This document shows, one piece after another, positions 38,673 to 47,825 of a DNA stretch of 64,000 bases. Within the stretch, counting starts at the first letter, position 1; every line of letters starts with the position of its first letter. The position numbers and the translations under genes are program-made. The DNA is taken from assembly GCF_014648655.1 (NCBI RefSeq), contig NZ_BMRN01000006.1, positions 64,922-128,921 of the forward strand. The letters are read 5' to 3'. Source of the DNA: Streptomyces atratus (lineage in GTDB: Bacteria > Actinomycetota > Actinomycetes > Streptomycetales > Streptomycetaceae). The notes beneath the pieces are model-generated. The model worked only from the letters and a program-made list of their open reading frames with translations. It was not told the DNA's origin and searched no databases.

Positions 38673-39983
38673 GTGACGTCCCCCCACACCGACCCCGAAC
38701 CGCACGGCCACTCGCACAGCCATGGCCCTGCCGCGCCCGTCTCCAAACATCTGCGCAAGGTCATCGCGGCCGTGCTGATCCCGTTCGCCGGCGCGGTCGT
38801 CGTCGGTCTGGTGGTGCTCTGGCCGGGCGGCGCGCCCCCGCACGAGCGGACCGGTGTCGGCTTCGACCGGCAGACCCAGCAGGGAAAGGTGGTGAACATC
38901 GACAAGGTGGACTGCAAGGACGTGAACGCCGCCCAGACACCCATCAGCGGCGAGACCACCCCGCCGTCGGGGAGCGGGCCCGGGCTGTGCGAGAAGGCCA
39001 CCGTCGAGGTGACGACCGGTCACGACAAGGGCCGGACCTTCGTCGAGATCGTCCAGCCGGACGCACCCCGTCAGTTGCACGAAGGACAGGGCGTGGTCGT
39101 GGCGTACGCCCCCGACGCACCCCGTGATCTGCAGTACTCGGTGACGGATGTGAACCGGAAGTTCCCGATGACGCTGCTGGCCGGGATCTTCGCCCTGGTC
39201 GTGATCGCGGTGGGCAGGATGCGTGGGGTGATGGCACTGGTCGCACTCGCCGTTTCGTTCGCCGTGCTGACCCTGTTCATCCTCCCGGCCATCCTCCAAG
39301 GCTCGAATCCACTGCTCGTCGCGGTGGTCGGGGCCAGTGCAATCATGCTGATCGCGCTGTACATGTGCCACGGCCTGACCGCCCGCACATCGGTCGCGGT
39401 GATCGGCACGCTGATCTCATTGCTGCTGATCGGGCTGCTCGGCTCGCTCTTCATCGGCTGGGCGAGCCTGACCGGCAACACCGACGACAACACCGGCCTC
39501 ATCCACGGCCTGTACCCGCACATCGACATGAGCGGTCTGCTGCTGGCCGGTGTCATCATCGGCTCGCTCGGGGTGCTCGACGATGTGACGGTCACCCAGA
39601 CATCGGCGGTCTGGGAGCTGCACCAGGCGAACCCGACGATGGGTGCTCGGGGGCTCTACCGGGCAGGGATCAGGATCGGGCGCGATCACATCGCCTCGGT
39701 CGTCAATACGCTGGTGCTCGCCTACGCGGGCGCCGCACTGCCGCTGCTGCTGCTGTTCTCGATCGCCCAGAGCAGCGTGGGGACAGTGACCAACAGCGAG
39801 CTGGTGGCGGAGGAGATCGTACGAACGCTGGTCGGTTCGATCGGACTGGTCGCCTCGGTGCCGGTGACGACGGTGCTCGCGGCGCTGGTCGTCTCCGCGG
39901 ACCGCACAGGGGTCGGCGCGGAAGCCGGAGCTTCGGCACCCGTACGGACCGGGAAAGGCCGTCGTCGTAGGACGAAGCCTTGA
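38673..39983 (+). CDS. YibE/F-family membrane protein
   Basis: A 436-residue integral membrane protein. A His-rich cytosolic N-terminus (HGHSHSHG) precedes one helix (about 35-58). An exported domain (about 60-155) follows. Seven or more helices then run from about 160 to 420, with the YibE/F core IDMSGLLLAGVIIGSLGVLDDVTVTQ and the conserved Asp pair. Bacterial members are uncharacterised membrane proteins sometimes linked to metal or peptide export. The start is GTG 38673, in the divergent region opposite the TPP riboswitch. Confidence 0.85.
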   Translation: MTSPHTDPEPHGHSHSHGPAAPVSKHLRKVIAAVLIPFAGAVVVGLVVLWPGGAPPHERTGVGFDRQTQQGKVVNIDKVDCKDVNAAQTPISGETTPPSGSGPGLCEKATVEVTTGHDKGRTFVEIVQPDAPRQLHEGQGVVVAYAPDAPRDLQYSVTDVNRKFPMTLLAGIFALVVIAVGRMRGVMALVALAVSFAVLTLFILPAILQGSNPLLVAVVGASAIMLIALYMCHGLTARTSVAVIGTLISLLLIGLLGSLFIGWASLTGNTDDNTGLIHGLYPHIDMSGLLLAGVIIGSLGVLDDVTVTQTSAVWELHQANPTMGARGLYRAGIRIGRDHIASVVNTLVLAYAGAALPLLLLFSIAQSSVGTVTNSELVAEEIVRTLVGSIGLVASVPVTTVLAALVVSADRTGVGAEAGASAPVRTGKGRRRRTKP

Positions 39984-40063
39984 ACGCCTCCTCACGGAGA
40001 GCGATTCACCCATTCGGCAGGTGTTGCGTTCGACCGGCGGGCCGGTCGGCGGCGCCGTCCTCC

Positions 40064-40501
40064 TCAGCCGGCGTTCTGTTCCTCGGCGAGGATCCGGCCC
40101 AGGGCCTCTTCCAGGTTGCCCTCGAAGTCACCCAGCGTGCACTCCTGCCCGAGCGGCACGAGTTTGTCCGTCCGGTCGAGGAAGGCCACAAGCGGCGCCG
40201 TACCGGCCCTGAAGAGGGCGCGATCCGCGCCCACCTGAAGTCGGATATGTACGTCGGACAGCCCCTCGGGCTCCGTGGGCCCGATATGCACATCACCGTC
40301 GCCACTGGGGCTGTTGAGGCCGTCGAGCAGCAGCTCACGGCCGAATGCCCAGGTGACGGGGGCGTCGCCGGGCAGATGGAAGGTCATCCGGATCGCATAC
40401 GGATCGCACACTTCGTACCGGAGCTCCACCGGGATCCGGAAAGAGAGTTCCTCGGAGACGAGGAAGCTCATCATGACCTCAGCTTGAACCGACTCGCGCA
40501 T
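40064..40501 (-). CDS. ssgA: SsgA, sporulation-specific cell division activator
   Basis: A 145-residue founding-type member of the SsgA-like protein family, found only in morphologically complex actinomycetes. SsgA promotes septum formation and germ-tube/branch siting and is needed for sporulation-specific division. The conserved N-terminus MSFLVSEELSFRIPVELRYE and the core WAFGRELLLDGL and SDVHIRLQVG are present; the C-terminus LEEALGRILAEEQNAG matches SsgA rather than its paralogues. The start is ATG 40501. The neighbouring ssgR gene upstream confirms identity. Confidence 0.96.
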   Translation of the reverse strand: MRESVQAEVMMSFLVSEELSFRIPVELRYEVCDPYAIRMTFHLPGDAPVTWAFGRELLLDGLNSPSGDGDVHIGPTEPEGLSDVHIRLQVGADRALFRAGTAPLVAFLDRTDKLVPLGQECTLGDFEGNLEEALGRILAEEQNAG

Positions 40502-40602
40502 CGTCCAACCCCGCAGTAGATGAATCTGGCCAGGAATGATCCCCCATGGCCCTATTGACGCCATCGTGGTGCACGCGATAGCAGATCACAAGGAGTGATT
40601 TT

Positions 40603-41373
40603 TCAGATACTGATAGAGAACACGAATGAGCGCAAGAGGCTGGCAACTTCGCCACGTAGTTGTTCGACTGCGGGGAGCAATCGATCTTCCTGCTCCAGGG
40701 GAACCGAAATCGCCATCGCGGCGGCAGTGAATCCGGCCGTGATCGGGATGGCTGCGCAGACCGTCCCCAAGGCGTACTCCTGTCGTTCGATGACAGGTTC
40801 CATTCGTTCCAACGACCGCAAGCGTTCAAGGAACGCCGAGCGGTCCCTCACCGAGTAGCGGGTCAGCGGCCGCACAGGGTGCCGGTCCAGATGGTCCTCG
40901 CGGGCCTTCTCGTCGAGCTGGCTCAGCAGACACTGACCGATCGCATGGGCGTGCCCGGTCTCCCGGAAGGACGCCCACTCGTCCACCGCGGGTGTGGCGG
41001 GGTTGTCGGCGACCGCGATGAGTTCGATCTCACCCTCGCGGTAGACGGCGCAGTACACCGGTGCGCCGATGGTGTCGCGCCAGCGGCTCAGCAACTCGGT
41101 CATTCTGCTGCGACGATTCTGCAGCGAACCCTCGTCGACCAGGCGCTCAGCGGCGGTCCCGAAGAGGAACACGCCGTTCTCCCGGCGCAGATAGCCCTCA
41201 TGGGTCAGGGTGCGCAGCAGATGGTAGGCGGTGGGAAGGGGAAGGCCCGCTTCCCTGGCCAACTGTTTCGCCGGCGCCCCGTCTCGATGGGCGCCCACAG
41301 CTTCCAGCAGCCTCAGCGCTCGCTGGACCGAACCGATCAGCGTCGGGACAGCGGTGCTCGATGCCGTGGTCAA
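40603..41373 (-). CDS. ssgR: SsgR, IclR-family activator of ssgA
   Basis: A 256-residue IclR-type regulator. The N-terminal winged helix is RALRLLEAVGAHRDGAPAKQLAREAGLPLPTAYHLLRTLTHEGYL. The C-terminal effector domain has HAIGQCLLSQL, YSVRDRSAF and GTVCAAIPI. In S. coelicolor SsgR directly activates ssgA. It lies 101 bases upstream of ssgA on the same strand, and that gap presumably holds the ssgA promoter and the SsgR site. Confidence 0.94.
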   Translation of the reverse strand: MTTASSTAVPTLIGSVQRALRLLEAVGAHRDGAPAKQLAREAGLPLPTAYHLLRTLTHEGYLRRENGVFLFGTAAERLVDEGSLQNRRSRMTELLSRWRDTIGAPVYCAVYREGEIELIAVADNPATPAVDEWASFRETGHAHAIGQCLLSQLDEKAREDHLDRHPVRPLTRYSVRDRSAFLERLRSLERMEPVIERQEYALGTVCAAIPITAGFTAAAMAISVPLEQEDRLLPAVEQLRGEVASLLRSFVFSISI

Positions 41374-41411
41374 GGGTCACCCCCAGGCATGGTGACGGGC
41401 GGTCAGCCCGC

Positions 41412-41432
41412 CTGTGGGGGCCGCCCCCACAG
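41412..41432 (-). terminator. Hairpin upstream of ssgR
   Basis: CTGTGGGGG and CCCCCACAG form a 9-base-pair stem with a three-base loop between the DUF5326-type gene and ssgR on the same strand. No gene is seen in 41374-41616. Confidence 0.5.
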
Positions 41433-41616
41433 ACCGCCGCATGACTGGGGTCCGGAGGCCCAACGCCGTACAAACCACTGGTCAGGGTGGTAACGGACAG
41501 TAAATTCCCAGGTGGTGGCAGCGGACTGCCACCATATCGGCCGCATCCGCAAAGGGCGTCGTTTCGTCTTGCACTTAGCTCAGCTGGGCTAATCCCCCGG
41601 CCGGCTTCCGATCGTC

Positions 41617-41835
41617 CTACCAGTCGCCGCGCGAGGAAGAGGACGACATGAACTTGCGTACGACGAAGACGAGTCCGCCGACCAGGATTACGAAGACCAG
41701 AACCTTGAAGAGCAGACCGATCACGAACCCGACCACGCTGGCGATCAGACCGCCGAACACGACGATCGCGATGACCGGCACCGCGATCCACTTCACCCAC
41801 CAGGGCATCCCCGCGAATATCTCCCGCACGGCCAT
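41617..41835 (-). CDS. Small two-helix membrane protein (DUF5326-like)
   Basis: A 72-residue protein. After a short amphipathic start (MAVREIFAGMPWWVKW) two hydrophobic helices follow (IAVPVIAIVVFGGLIASVVGFVIG and LLFKVLVFVILVGGLVFVV), then a basic Ser-rich tail ending SSSRGDW. This form is widely conserved in Streptomyces. Function unknown. The start is ATG 41835, preceded by an AGGCAAGGACG-type site. Confidence 0.8.
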   Translation of the reverse strand: MAVREIFAGMPWWVKWIAVPVIAIVVFGGLIASVVGFVIGLLFKVLVFVILVGGLVFVVRKFMSSSSSRGDW

Positions 41836-41985
41836 CGTCCTTGCCTCGTCTCTGTGAGTTTCTGTTTCGATACCTCGATGCTAGAGGCGCAAAGGGGCCC
41901 GGCGGGGGTTCCGCAGCCCTTGAAGTCCCCTGATCGACCCCTGAGGGATCCCTGAGACCGGAGCCCGGTCCTCCGTAGGAGCGGC

Positions 41986-42303
41986 TCAGCTCTCCGGCGG
42001 GGAGAAGACCACCATGACCCGCAGGTCCTCGGTGATGTGGTGGAACTTGTGGGCAACACCGGCGGGTACGTACACCACGCTCCCTCTGCCCACCTGCGTC
42101 GTTTCCATGCCGACCGTGATCGAGGCGCGGCCGCTGACAATGAAGTAGACCTCGTCCTCCTTGTGCGGCTGCTGCGGGTCGAGTTCGCCGGCATCCAGTG
42201 CATACAGGCCGACGGACATGTTCCGTTCCTTCACGAACTGCAGATACGCACCGTCGTTGGCTGCCCGTTCCGCTTCCAGTTCGTCCAGTCTGAATGCCTT
42301 CAT
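41986..42303 (-). CDS. Small cupin-domain protein
   Basis: A 105-residue single cupin barrel. Motif 1 is PHKEDEVYFIVSGRASITVG and motif 2 is GSVVYVPAGVAHKFHHI, which together give the His/Glu metal ligands. Single-domain cupins can be dioxygenases, isomerases or sensors. The start is ATG 42303. It is divergent from the holin-like gene 69 bases away. The activity is unknown. Confidence 0.85.
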   Translation of the reverse strand: MKAFRLDELEAERAANDGAYLQFVKERNMSVGLYALDAGELDPQQPHKEDEVYFIVSGRASITVGMETTQVGRGSVVYVPAGVAHKFHHITEDLRVMVVFSPPES

Positions 42304-42371
42304 GGCCCGTCCGCCCCTTACCTCTGTTCTGCCGGTGTCCGCCACCGATCATGTCTGCCACGATCAGACAC

Positions 42372-42749
42372 ATGAAGAATTTCGTAGTCAAGACGATCGC
42401 CAATGCAGGTGCGCTGGCCGTGGCCATCTGGCTGCTCCAGGACATCACGCTGAACGGCGGCAGCACCGGGCGCAAGGCGCTCACGCTGATCGTGGTCGCC
42501 CTGCTCTTCGGCCTGGTGAACTTTGTGGTCAAGCCGATCGTGAAGCTGCTCACCCTGCCGCTCTTCATCCTCACGCTGGGGCTTATCACCCTGGTCGTCA
42601 ACGCGCTCATGCTGATGCTGACCTCCTGGCTGGCCGGTCAGTTCAACCTGAGCTTCCATGTCGACGGCTTCTGGACCGCCGTGCTCGGCGGTCTGATCAT
42701 CTCGATCGTGTCGTGGGCGCTGAACGTAGTCCTGCCCGACGAGGACTGA
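42372..42749 (+). CDS. Phage holin family 4 / YvlD-like membrane protein
   Basis: A 125-residue protein with four hydrophobic helices: about residues 5-22, 35-50 (LIVVALLFGLVNFVVKP), 57-80 (LPLFILTLGLITLVVNALML), and 100-118 (GFWTAVLGGLIISIVSWALNV). This is the pattern of PF04020, common in chromosomes without phage genes, so lysis is unlikely. The start is ATG 42372. No RNA or lysis genes are near. Confidence 0.85.
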   Translation: MKNFVVKTIANAGALAVAIWLLQDITLNGGSTGRKALTLIVVALLFGLVNFVVKPIVKLLTLPLFILTLGLITLVVNALMLMLTSWLAGQFNLSFHVDGFWTAVLGGLIISIVSWALNVVLPDED

Positions 42750-42816
42750 CCCGACATCTACTGAAACAGTGCGGGTCGGACCGGTGGCACACCAGGGAGA
42801 GAAGTGAGGAAGCGGT

Positions 42817-43947
42817 ATGAGCACCATGGGTGACGGAACCCGGGCGGTACGGGCCGGGCTGCCCGAACCGGAGCAGTTCGAGCCCCCTCTGCCCGGGCCG
42901 GTCTTCGCCGCGCACTTCCATCTCTCCGGTGAACCGACCGGTCCGTACACCTACGGCCGGGACACCAATCCGACCTGGACGCATCTGGAACGCGCCATCG
43001 GCGAGCTGGAAGCGCCGGGGGAGCCGGTGGAGACCACGGTCTTCGCCTCCGGGATGGCGGCGATCTCGGCCGTGCTGCTGTCCCAGGCGCGCACCGGCGA
43101 TGTGGTCGTGCTGCCGGATGACGGATATCAGGCGCTGCCGCTGGTGCGTGAACAGCTGGAGGCGTACGGCGTCGAGGTCCGGACCGCGCCGACCGGCGGC
43201 GATGCCCAGCTGGCGGTCCTCGAAGGCGCCAAGCTGCTGTGGATCGAGACCCCGTCCAATCCTGGGCTCGATGTCTGCGATGTACGCCGGCTCGTCGAGG
43301 CGGCACACGCGGCCGGCACTCTGGTGGCTGTCGACAACACCCTCGCCACACCGCTCGGCCAGCGCCCGCTGGAACTGGGGGCCGACTTCTCTGTGGCCAG
43401 CGACACCAAGGGCATGACCGGGCACGGGGACATTGTGCTCGGCCATGTGACCTGCCGCGATTCCGAGCTGGCAGCGGGTGTACGGCGCTGGCGCAAGGTC
43501 GTCGGCGCGATTCCGGGACCGATGGAGGCCTGGCTCGCGCACCGTTCGCTGGCCACGCTGGAGCTGCGGATCGACCGGCAGTGCGCCACCGCCGTGACGC
43601 TGGCCGAGGCACTGGGCAAGCGTCAGGAGGTGACCGGGCTGCGGTACCCCGGCCTGCCCACCGATCCTTCGTATCCGAATGCCGTGCGTCAGATGAGGCG
43701 CTTCGGCTCCGTGGTGTCGTTCGTACTGCCCGACCGCGAGCGGGCCGAGCGCTTCCTGACCGAGCTGCGGCTGGTCGACGACGCGACGAGTTTCGGCGGC
43801 GTGCGCTCCACCGCCGAGCGGCGGGCCCGCTGGGGCGGTGACGCCGTGCCGGAAGGTTTCATCCGATTCTCGGTCGGCGCCGAGAACCCGGACGACCTGG
43901 TGGCCGACGTGGAGCGGGCACTGGACGCGGCGCTGAGCGAGAGCTGA
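42817..43947 (+). CDS. Cystathionine gamma-lyase/synthase-family PLP enzyme
   Basis: A 376-residue trans-sulfuration-family enzyme. Features: YGRDTNPTWTHLERAIGELE, TTVFASGMAAISAVLL (PLP phosphate site), IETPSNPGLDV, and VASDTKGMTGHGDIVLG with the PLP lysine in SDTKGMTGH. C-terminal SFGGVRSTAERRARWG fits gamma-lyase/synthase. Cystathionine gamma-lyase or methionine gamma-lyase activity is likely; the exact reaction cannot be decided from sequence. The start is ATG 42817, with GGAAGCGG upstream. A strong terminator follows. Confidence 0.87.
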   Translation: MSTMGDGTRAVRAGLPEPEQFEPPLPGPVFAAHFHLSGEPTGPYTYGRDTNPTWTHLERAIGELEAPGEPVETTVFASGMAAISAVLLSQARTGDVVVLPDDGYQALPLVREQLEAYGVEVRTAPTGGDAQLAVLEGAKLLWIETPSNPGLDVCDVRRLVEAAHAAGTLVAVDNTLATPLGQRPLELGADFSVASDTKGMTGHGDIVLGHVTCRDSELAAGVRRWRKVVGAIPGPMEAWLAHRSLATLELRIDRQCATAVTLAEALGKRQEVTGLRYPGLPTDPSYPNAVRQMRRFGSVVSFVLPDRERAERFLTELRLVDDATSFGGVRSTAERRARWGGDAVPEGFIRFSVGAENPDDLVADVERALDAALSES

Positions 43948-43962
43948 TCCAACCGGTGGTAC

Positions 43963-44001
43963 GGACGGTCCGAGCCTCCCCCCTCGTGGCTCGGACCGTC
44001 C
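43963..44001 (+). terminator. Strong hairpin after the PLP lyase gene
   Basis: GGACGGTCCGAGCC and GGCTCGGACCGTCC form a 14-base-pair perfect stem with an 11-base loop, 15 bases past the stop. Confidence 0.82.
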
Positions 44002-44139
44002 CGGTTCCAGACCTGAAGAACCGCTTGAACAAGGCTAATTGACTCTCCGTCAGTGTCCAATCACGATAGCGGCAGCGACCTATCGACATATTTATAGTTG
44101 TACGGGTCCGAAGCGGCGCGAGGGTGGGAGGGGCAGGAC

Positions 44140-45036
44140 ATGGACCTGGCCCTGTTGCGCACGTTCGTCACGGTGCACCGGGCCGGTTCCTTCACCAGGG
44201 CTGCTGCCCTGCTCGGCCTCTCTCAGCCCGCGGTCACCTCGCAGATCCGCACCCTGGAGCGGCAGCTGGGCCGCCCGCTCTTCCTGCGCAGGGCCCGCGG
44301 CGTGACCCCGACGACCATCGGCGACGAACTCGCGCACCGGGCGGCGCCCCATCTGGACGCGCTGATCGAGATCGCCGAGACCGAGCTCGACGAGGAGTCG
44401 GGCATACGGACACTGCATCTGGCCGGGCCACCAGAGTTCACTTCGATGCGTGCCCTGCCGGCGCTCACGCCTCTCATCGCCCAGGGCCTGGCTCTGCGCA
44501 GTTCGTTCTTCACCAGCGCCGAGGAGACGCTGGAGGGACTGGCCGCAGGACATCATGATCTGGCCATTGCGACGGCCCGTCCGCGTGGTGGGCTGCTCAC
44601 AGCGACTCCACTCTGCGACGAAGAACATGTGCTGATCGCCGCGCCGCGCTGGGCCGGGCGCCTGGGGCCCGGGACCTTGCGGCACAAGGGGCCCGTGGTG
44701 CTGGACCGGCTGCCGGTCGTGGAGGTGCACGAGAGCCTGCCGCTCGTCTCCCGCTACTGGGCCGCCGTCTTCGACAGTCGGCCCGCCGCTGCGGGAGCCG
44801 TCATCGCGCCGGATCTCCGGGCGGTCCTGGAGTGCACGGCAGCGGGCGCCGGACTCGCCGTACTGCCGCGCTATCTGTGCGAGGGGGCGCTGGAACGGGG
44901 TGAGGTGGTGGCGCTGCTCGACCCTCCCGTGCCTCCGCTGCGCACCTATTTCGTGGCCGTGCGGACCGGCACGCTCGCGCTGCCGCACATCGCGCGGGCG
45001 CACGAGTGGCTGCTGCGCGCTGCCGCCGACTGGTGA
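44140..45036 (+). CDS. LysR-family transcriptional regulator
   Basis: A 298-residue regulator. The N-terminal helix-turn-helix is LALLRTFVTVHRAGSFTRAAALLGLSQPAVTSQIRTLERQLGRPLFLRRARGVTPT. The C-terminal co-inducer domain covers about 90-290. The start is ATG 44140, with GGGAGGGG before it. The 40 bases upstream (44060-44100) are A+T rich (ACATATTTATAG), a good promoter candidate. The target is unknown. Confidence 0.88.
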   Translation: MDLALLRTFVTVHRAGSFTRAAALLGLSQPAVTSQIRTLERQLGRPLFLRRARGVTPTTIGDELAHRAAPHLDALIEIAETELDEESGIRTLHLAGPPEFTSMRALPALTPLIAQGLALRSSFFTSAEETLEGLAAGHHDLAIATARPRGGLLTATPLCDEEHVLIAAPRWAGRLGPGTLRHKGPVVLDRLPVVEVHESLPLVSRYWAAVFDSRPAAAGAVIAPDLRAVLECTAAGAGLAVLPRYLCEGALERGEVVALLDPPVPPLRTYFVAVRTGTLALPHIARAHEWLLRAAADW

Positions 45037-45099
45037 GCGCAGGGCGGTCCGGCGCGGGTCAGGTGTTTCAGAACCGGTTCCGTGGGCCACTCTCTTGCC

Positions 45100-45579
45100 A
45101 TGACCGAACGTCCTGTGGTCAAGCGCACCGCACGCGCCATCCTGCTCGACGGCAACGACCTCATCCTCATCAAGCGCACCAAGCCCGGGGTGGATCCGTA
45201 CTGGCTCACGCCGGGCGGCGGGGTCGAACCCGAGGACGCAACCGTCGTCGACGCCCTGCACCGTGAGGTGGACGAGGAGCTCGGCGCCAAGATCAGCGAC
45301 GTGGTCCCCTGCTTCGTCGACACCGTGGAGCACATCGAGGGCGGCGGAGTGAAGGGCGTCAAAGTGCAGCACTTCTTCGTCTGCCGACTGGAGTCGATGG
45401 ACCTGTCCCGGCGCCATGGCCCCGAGATCGAGGACCCTTGCGGAGAGTACGACGTCGTACGGGTGCCGTTCAGCCGGATGGGAATCGCTGCCGTTCATCT
45501 CGTGCCGCTGTCGCTGCGGCACTACCTGGACGGCAATATCGAGGGCGTACGGGCGATGCACGCGCCCGACCTGGGCTGA
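45100..45579 (+). CDS. NUDIX hydrolase
   Basis: A 159-residue pyrophosphohydrolase. The Nudix box is GGGVEPEDATVVDALHREVDEELGA (positions about 43-67), with the essential REVDEE core. The active-site side is open to a nucleoside-diphosphate derivative; the substrate is unknown. The start is ATG 45100, 63 bases after the LysR gene. Confidence 0.88.
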   Translation: MTERPVVKRTARAILLDGNDLILIKRTKPGVDPYWLTPGGGVEPEDATVVDALHREVDEELGAKISDVVPCFVDTVEHIEGGGVKGVKVQHFFVCRLESMDLSRRHGPEIEDPCGEYDVVRVPFSRMGIAAVHLVPLSLRHYLDGNIEGVRAMHAPDLG

Positions 45580-45635
45580 CCGGCCGCCGCTTCCGGATCG
45601 GGGCCGACAGCCACCTCCTCCTCCTGGGACAGCGC

Positions 45636-45687
45636 GACGGCTGCCGCTCCCGGGTTCAGGTCTGACGGCTGCCGCTCTCGGGTTCAG
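45636..45687. repeat. Two direct repeats of 24 bases, 28-base period
   Basis: GACGGCTGCCGCTC-x-CGGGTTCAG occurs at 45636-45659 and 45664-45687, differing at one base (C/T). The second copy overlaps the stop codon of the flavohemoglobin gene. Confidence 0.75.
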
Positions 45688-46862
45688 TCGGGGCCGGCGG
45701 TCGCCAGTTCCTCGACGCGGTCGTGCCGGATGCGCTCGGCCGGCATGCCGATGCCCCTGAGCACGTCCACACTCCTGCGGATCATGCCGGGCGGGCCCGA
45801 GAGATAGGCGTCGTACTCGTGCCACGGGCCGCACTGGCGTACGGCCTCGGGCAACAGCCCCTTCAGACCCCCCTCCGTTCCCGGGCCGGTGGAGACCACC
45901 GGCCGCACCTCGAGCCAGGGATAGACCTTCTGGAGCCGCATCATCGTGTCGATGTCGTACAGGTCGTGACCGCTGCGTGCCCCGTAGAAGACCTCCACAG
46001 GACGCCGGTCGCCATGCTCCGCAACGTCCTCGACAAGCGCCTTGATGGGCCCGATGCCCGTGCCGCCGCCCAGGCAGAGCAGACCGGTGTGGGTGGAGTG
46101 GTCGACCGTCATCGAGCCCGTCGGCGGGCCGAGGCGCAGTATGTCGCCGGGCCGGGCCCGGTGCACCAGGGCGTTGGAGACCCATCCGGCCGGTACCGCC
46201 TTGATGTGGAAGGTGAGCAGACCGTCCGGGCGGGGCGCCGAGGCGAAGGAATAGTGCCGCCAGTTCCGGGGCCACCACGGGGTCTCCATCGCCGCGTACT
46301 GGCCTGCGAGGAAGGGGTAGGCCTGGTCGGGACGGACCGTGAGGATCGCTATGTCGCGGGTTCTGAGGTCATGGGAGACGACCTCGGCATGCCACCGGGC
46401 GGGAGCCCACTGCTCATCCTCGGCGGCCGCATCGATCATGATCTGCGATATCGCGGTGTAGGCACGGACCCACGCCGCTTCGGTCTCCGCGTCCCAGGTG
46501 GTGGTCGCGTAGCGGCTCAGCGCGCCGAGCAGCGCCTCGCCCACAGCGGGATAGTGCGCAGGCAGTGTGCCGTACTTGCGGTGCCCCCGGCCCAGTTCGC
46601 CGAGATACTCGGCCAGCGCATCGGGGTCGTCCAGCCGGTCCGCCGCGGTGAGGATCGCGCGGAGAAGACGGTCGCGCTGGACATCCATCGCAACCGGAAA
46701 AAGAGCGCGCAGATCGGGGTGCCGGATGAAGAGCAGGGCGTAGAAGTACGAGGTTGCCTGATCCGCGACGGGCGAGATCTCAGTCAGGGTGCGGTGGATC
46801 AGGGTCGCGTCGGGAGATCTGTCCGTTCCGTCTTCGGTCCACCCGGTGGCCGGAGCATCCAT
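45684..46862 (-). CDS. Flavohemoglobin-like NO dioxygenase
   Basis: A 392-residue cytosolic protein. A globin domain (about 1-150) has proximal His94 in RGHRKYG and a B10 Tyr41 in YFYALLF. The reductase half has the FAD motif RHYSFAS, the NAD-binding GGGTGIGPIKAL, and a C-terminal YLSGPPGMI. Flavohemoglobins convert NO to nitrate. The N-terminal globin starts later than in E. coli Hmp and has Asp/Glu-rich ends. No NsrR-type site is evident. The start is ATG 46862. Confidence 0.9.
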   Translation of the reverse strand: MDAPATGWTEDGTDRSPDATLIHRTLTEISPVADQATSYFYALLFIRHPDLRALFPVAMDVQRDRLLRAILTAADRLDDPDALAEYLGELGRGHRKYGTLPAHYPAVGEALLGALSRYATTTWDAETEAAWVRAYTAISQIMIDAAAEDEQWAPARWHAEVVSHDLRTRDIAILTVRPDQAYPFLAGQYAAMETPWWPRNWRHYSFASAPRPDGLLTFHIKAVPAGWVSNALVHRARPGDILRLGPPTGSMTVDHSTHTGLLCLGGGTGIGPIKALVEDVAEHGDRRPVEVFYGARSGHDLYDIDTMMRLQKVYPWLEVRPVVSTGPGTEGGLKGLLPEAVRQCGPWHEYDAYLSGPPGMIRRSVDVLRGIGMPAERIRHDRVEELATAGPD

Positions 46863-47283
46863 ACTGTGCCTCGCCTCGAACGTCTTCTGGTCGCCTTACT
46901 CACCCGCACACGGCCCGCGGCCCTTGTTTGCGGGCATAGTCGGGTCCTGCTTGCGGTCGCCGGCGGGCTCCTGCCCGCAGTCCTTCACCCCAGCATGCCT
47001 TGCCATGAACGCAGACCGGACAAATAGCGGGAAGTCCGGGTATCCGGACCGGTTTTCCCGTTACGCTCCTCTGCCTCATGACCGAGCCGTGAGTCCACGA
47101 CAGTCGCTCATATCCGCATCAGCGCGGCACTTTGCACCAACCGACCCTGCAGAGAAGGCCGCAGAGGTGTGCGCACCAACCCGCCTCACCGGCGAGGCTG
47201 CAGAAGGGTAGGCACTGTACGCCGAGACGAGTACGCGCGGTTACTCCCTCTGTCAGACGCCTGATTACCCCATTCCCGGCACC
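46863..47283. other. 421-base gap between flavohemoglobin gene and parS
   Basis: No gene recognised on either strand. It presumably carries the flavohemoglobin promoter. A parS site lies at its right edge. Confidence 0.45.
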
Positions 47284-47820
47284 GTGTTTCACGTGAAACC
47301 ACTCAAACGCTCCGCTCGCCGCAGCCTTCTCGTCGCGCATGTCGCGGTATCCGTGAGCTGGCTGGGACTGACCGTCGGACTGCTGACGCTCGGAATCACG
47401 GCCTTCCTCACCGGCGACCCCACCGCCGCGCAGGCCGCCACCCGCGCCATGAAGATCTTCGGGGACTGGCTGGTCGTCCCGGTCGCCCTGCTCTCCCTGC
47501 TCAGCGGCCTCGTCCTGGCTCTCGGTACGCCTTGGGGACTGGCCAGGCACCGGTGGGTCTGGACAAAGTTCTGGCTCACCCTGATCACTGCGGCACTGTC
47601 GATCTTCTCGTTGCGCCCCGGCATCAACGAGGCGGCGACGCGTGGCGCTGTCGATATCGACCTGGTGGTCGCTCCGTCGGTGGCGACGGCAACGTATCTG
47701 TTCATCACCGCGGTATCAGTGCTGAAGCCCTGGGGATTGACCCGGCACGGCCGACGGCTGCGCATCCAGGCCGGAGCCGGTAAAGGAGTGGACGAGCGAT
47801 CACCGCGTCGGACAGCCTGA
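47284..47820 (+). CDS. Four-helix membrane protein (DUF2269-like)
   Basis: A 178-residue membrane protein. Hydrophobic helices lie at about 18-42, 65-88, 97-112 and 135-155. A basic C-terminus follows. GTG at 47284 and GTG at 47293 are both in frame and both lie at or inside a parS; the second gives MKPLKRSARRSLL and parallels cydCD. No ribosome site is obvious for either. Unknown function. Confidence 0.74.
   Translation: MFHVKPLKRSARRSLLVAHVAVSVSWLGLTVGLLTLGITAFLTGDPTAAQAATRAMKIFGDWLVVPVALLSLLSGLVLALGTPWGLARHRWVWTKFWLTLITAALSIFSLRPGINEAATRGAVDIDLVVAPSVATATYLFITAVSVLKPWGLTRHGRRLRIQAGAGKGVDERSPRRTA
47286..47299. promoter_or_regulatory. parS site overlapping a gene start
   Basis: GTTTCACGTGAAAC, perfect. 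The GTG of the alternative start lies in its centre. Confidence 0.88.
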
Positions 47821-47825
47821 CCTTC

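Noticed and set aside
41560..41640. TAGCTCAGCTGGGCTA resembles a tRNA D-arm
   Set aside because: No matching acceptor stem, anticodon arm or GTTCGA T-arm follows; not a tRNA.
42372..42749. Prophage marker (holin)
   Set aside because: The family is common in chromosomes without phage genes, and no phage genes are nearby.
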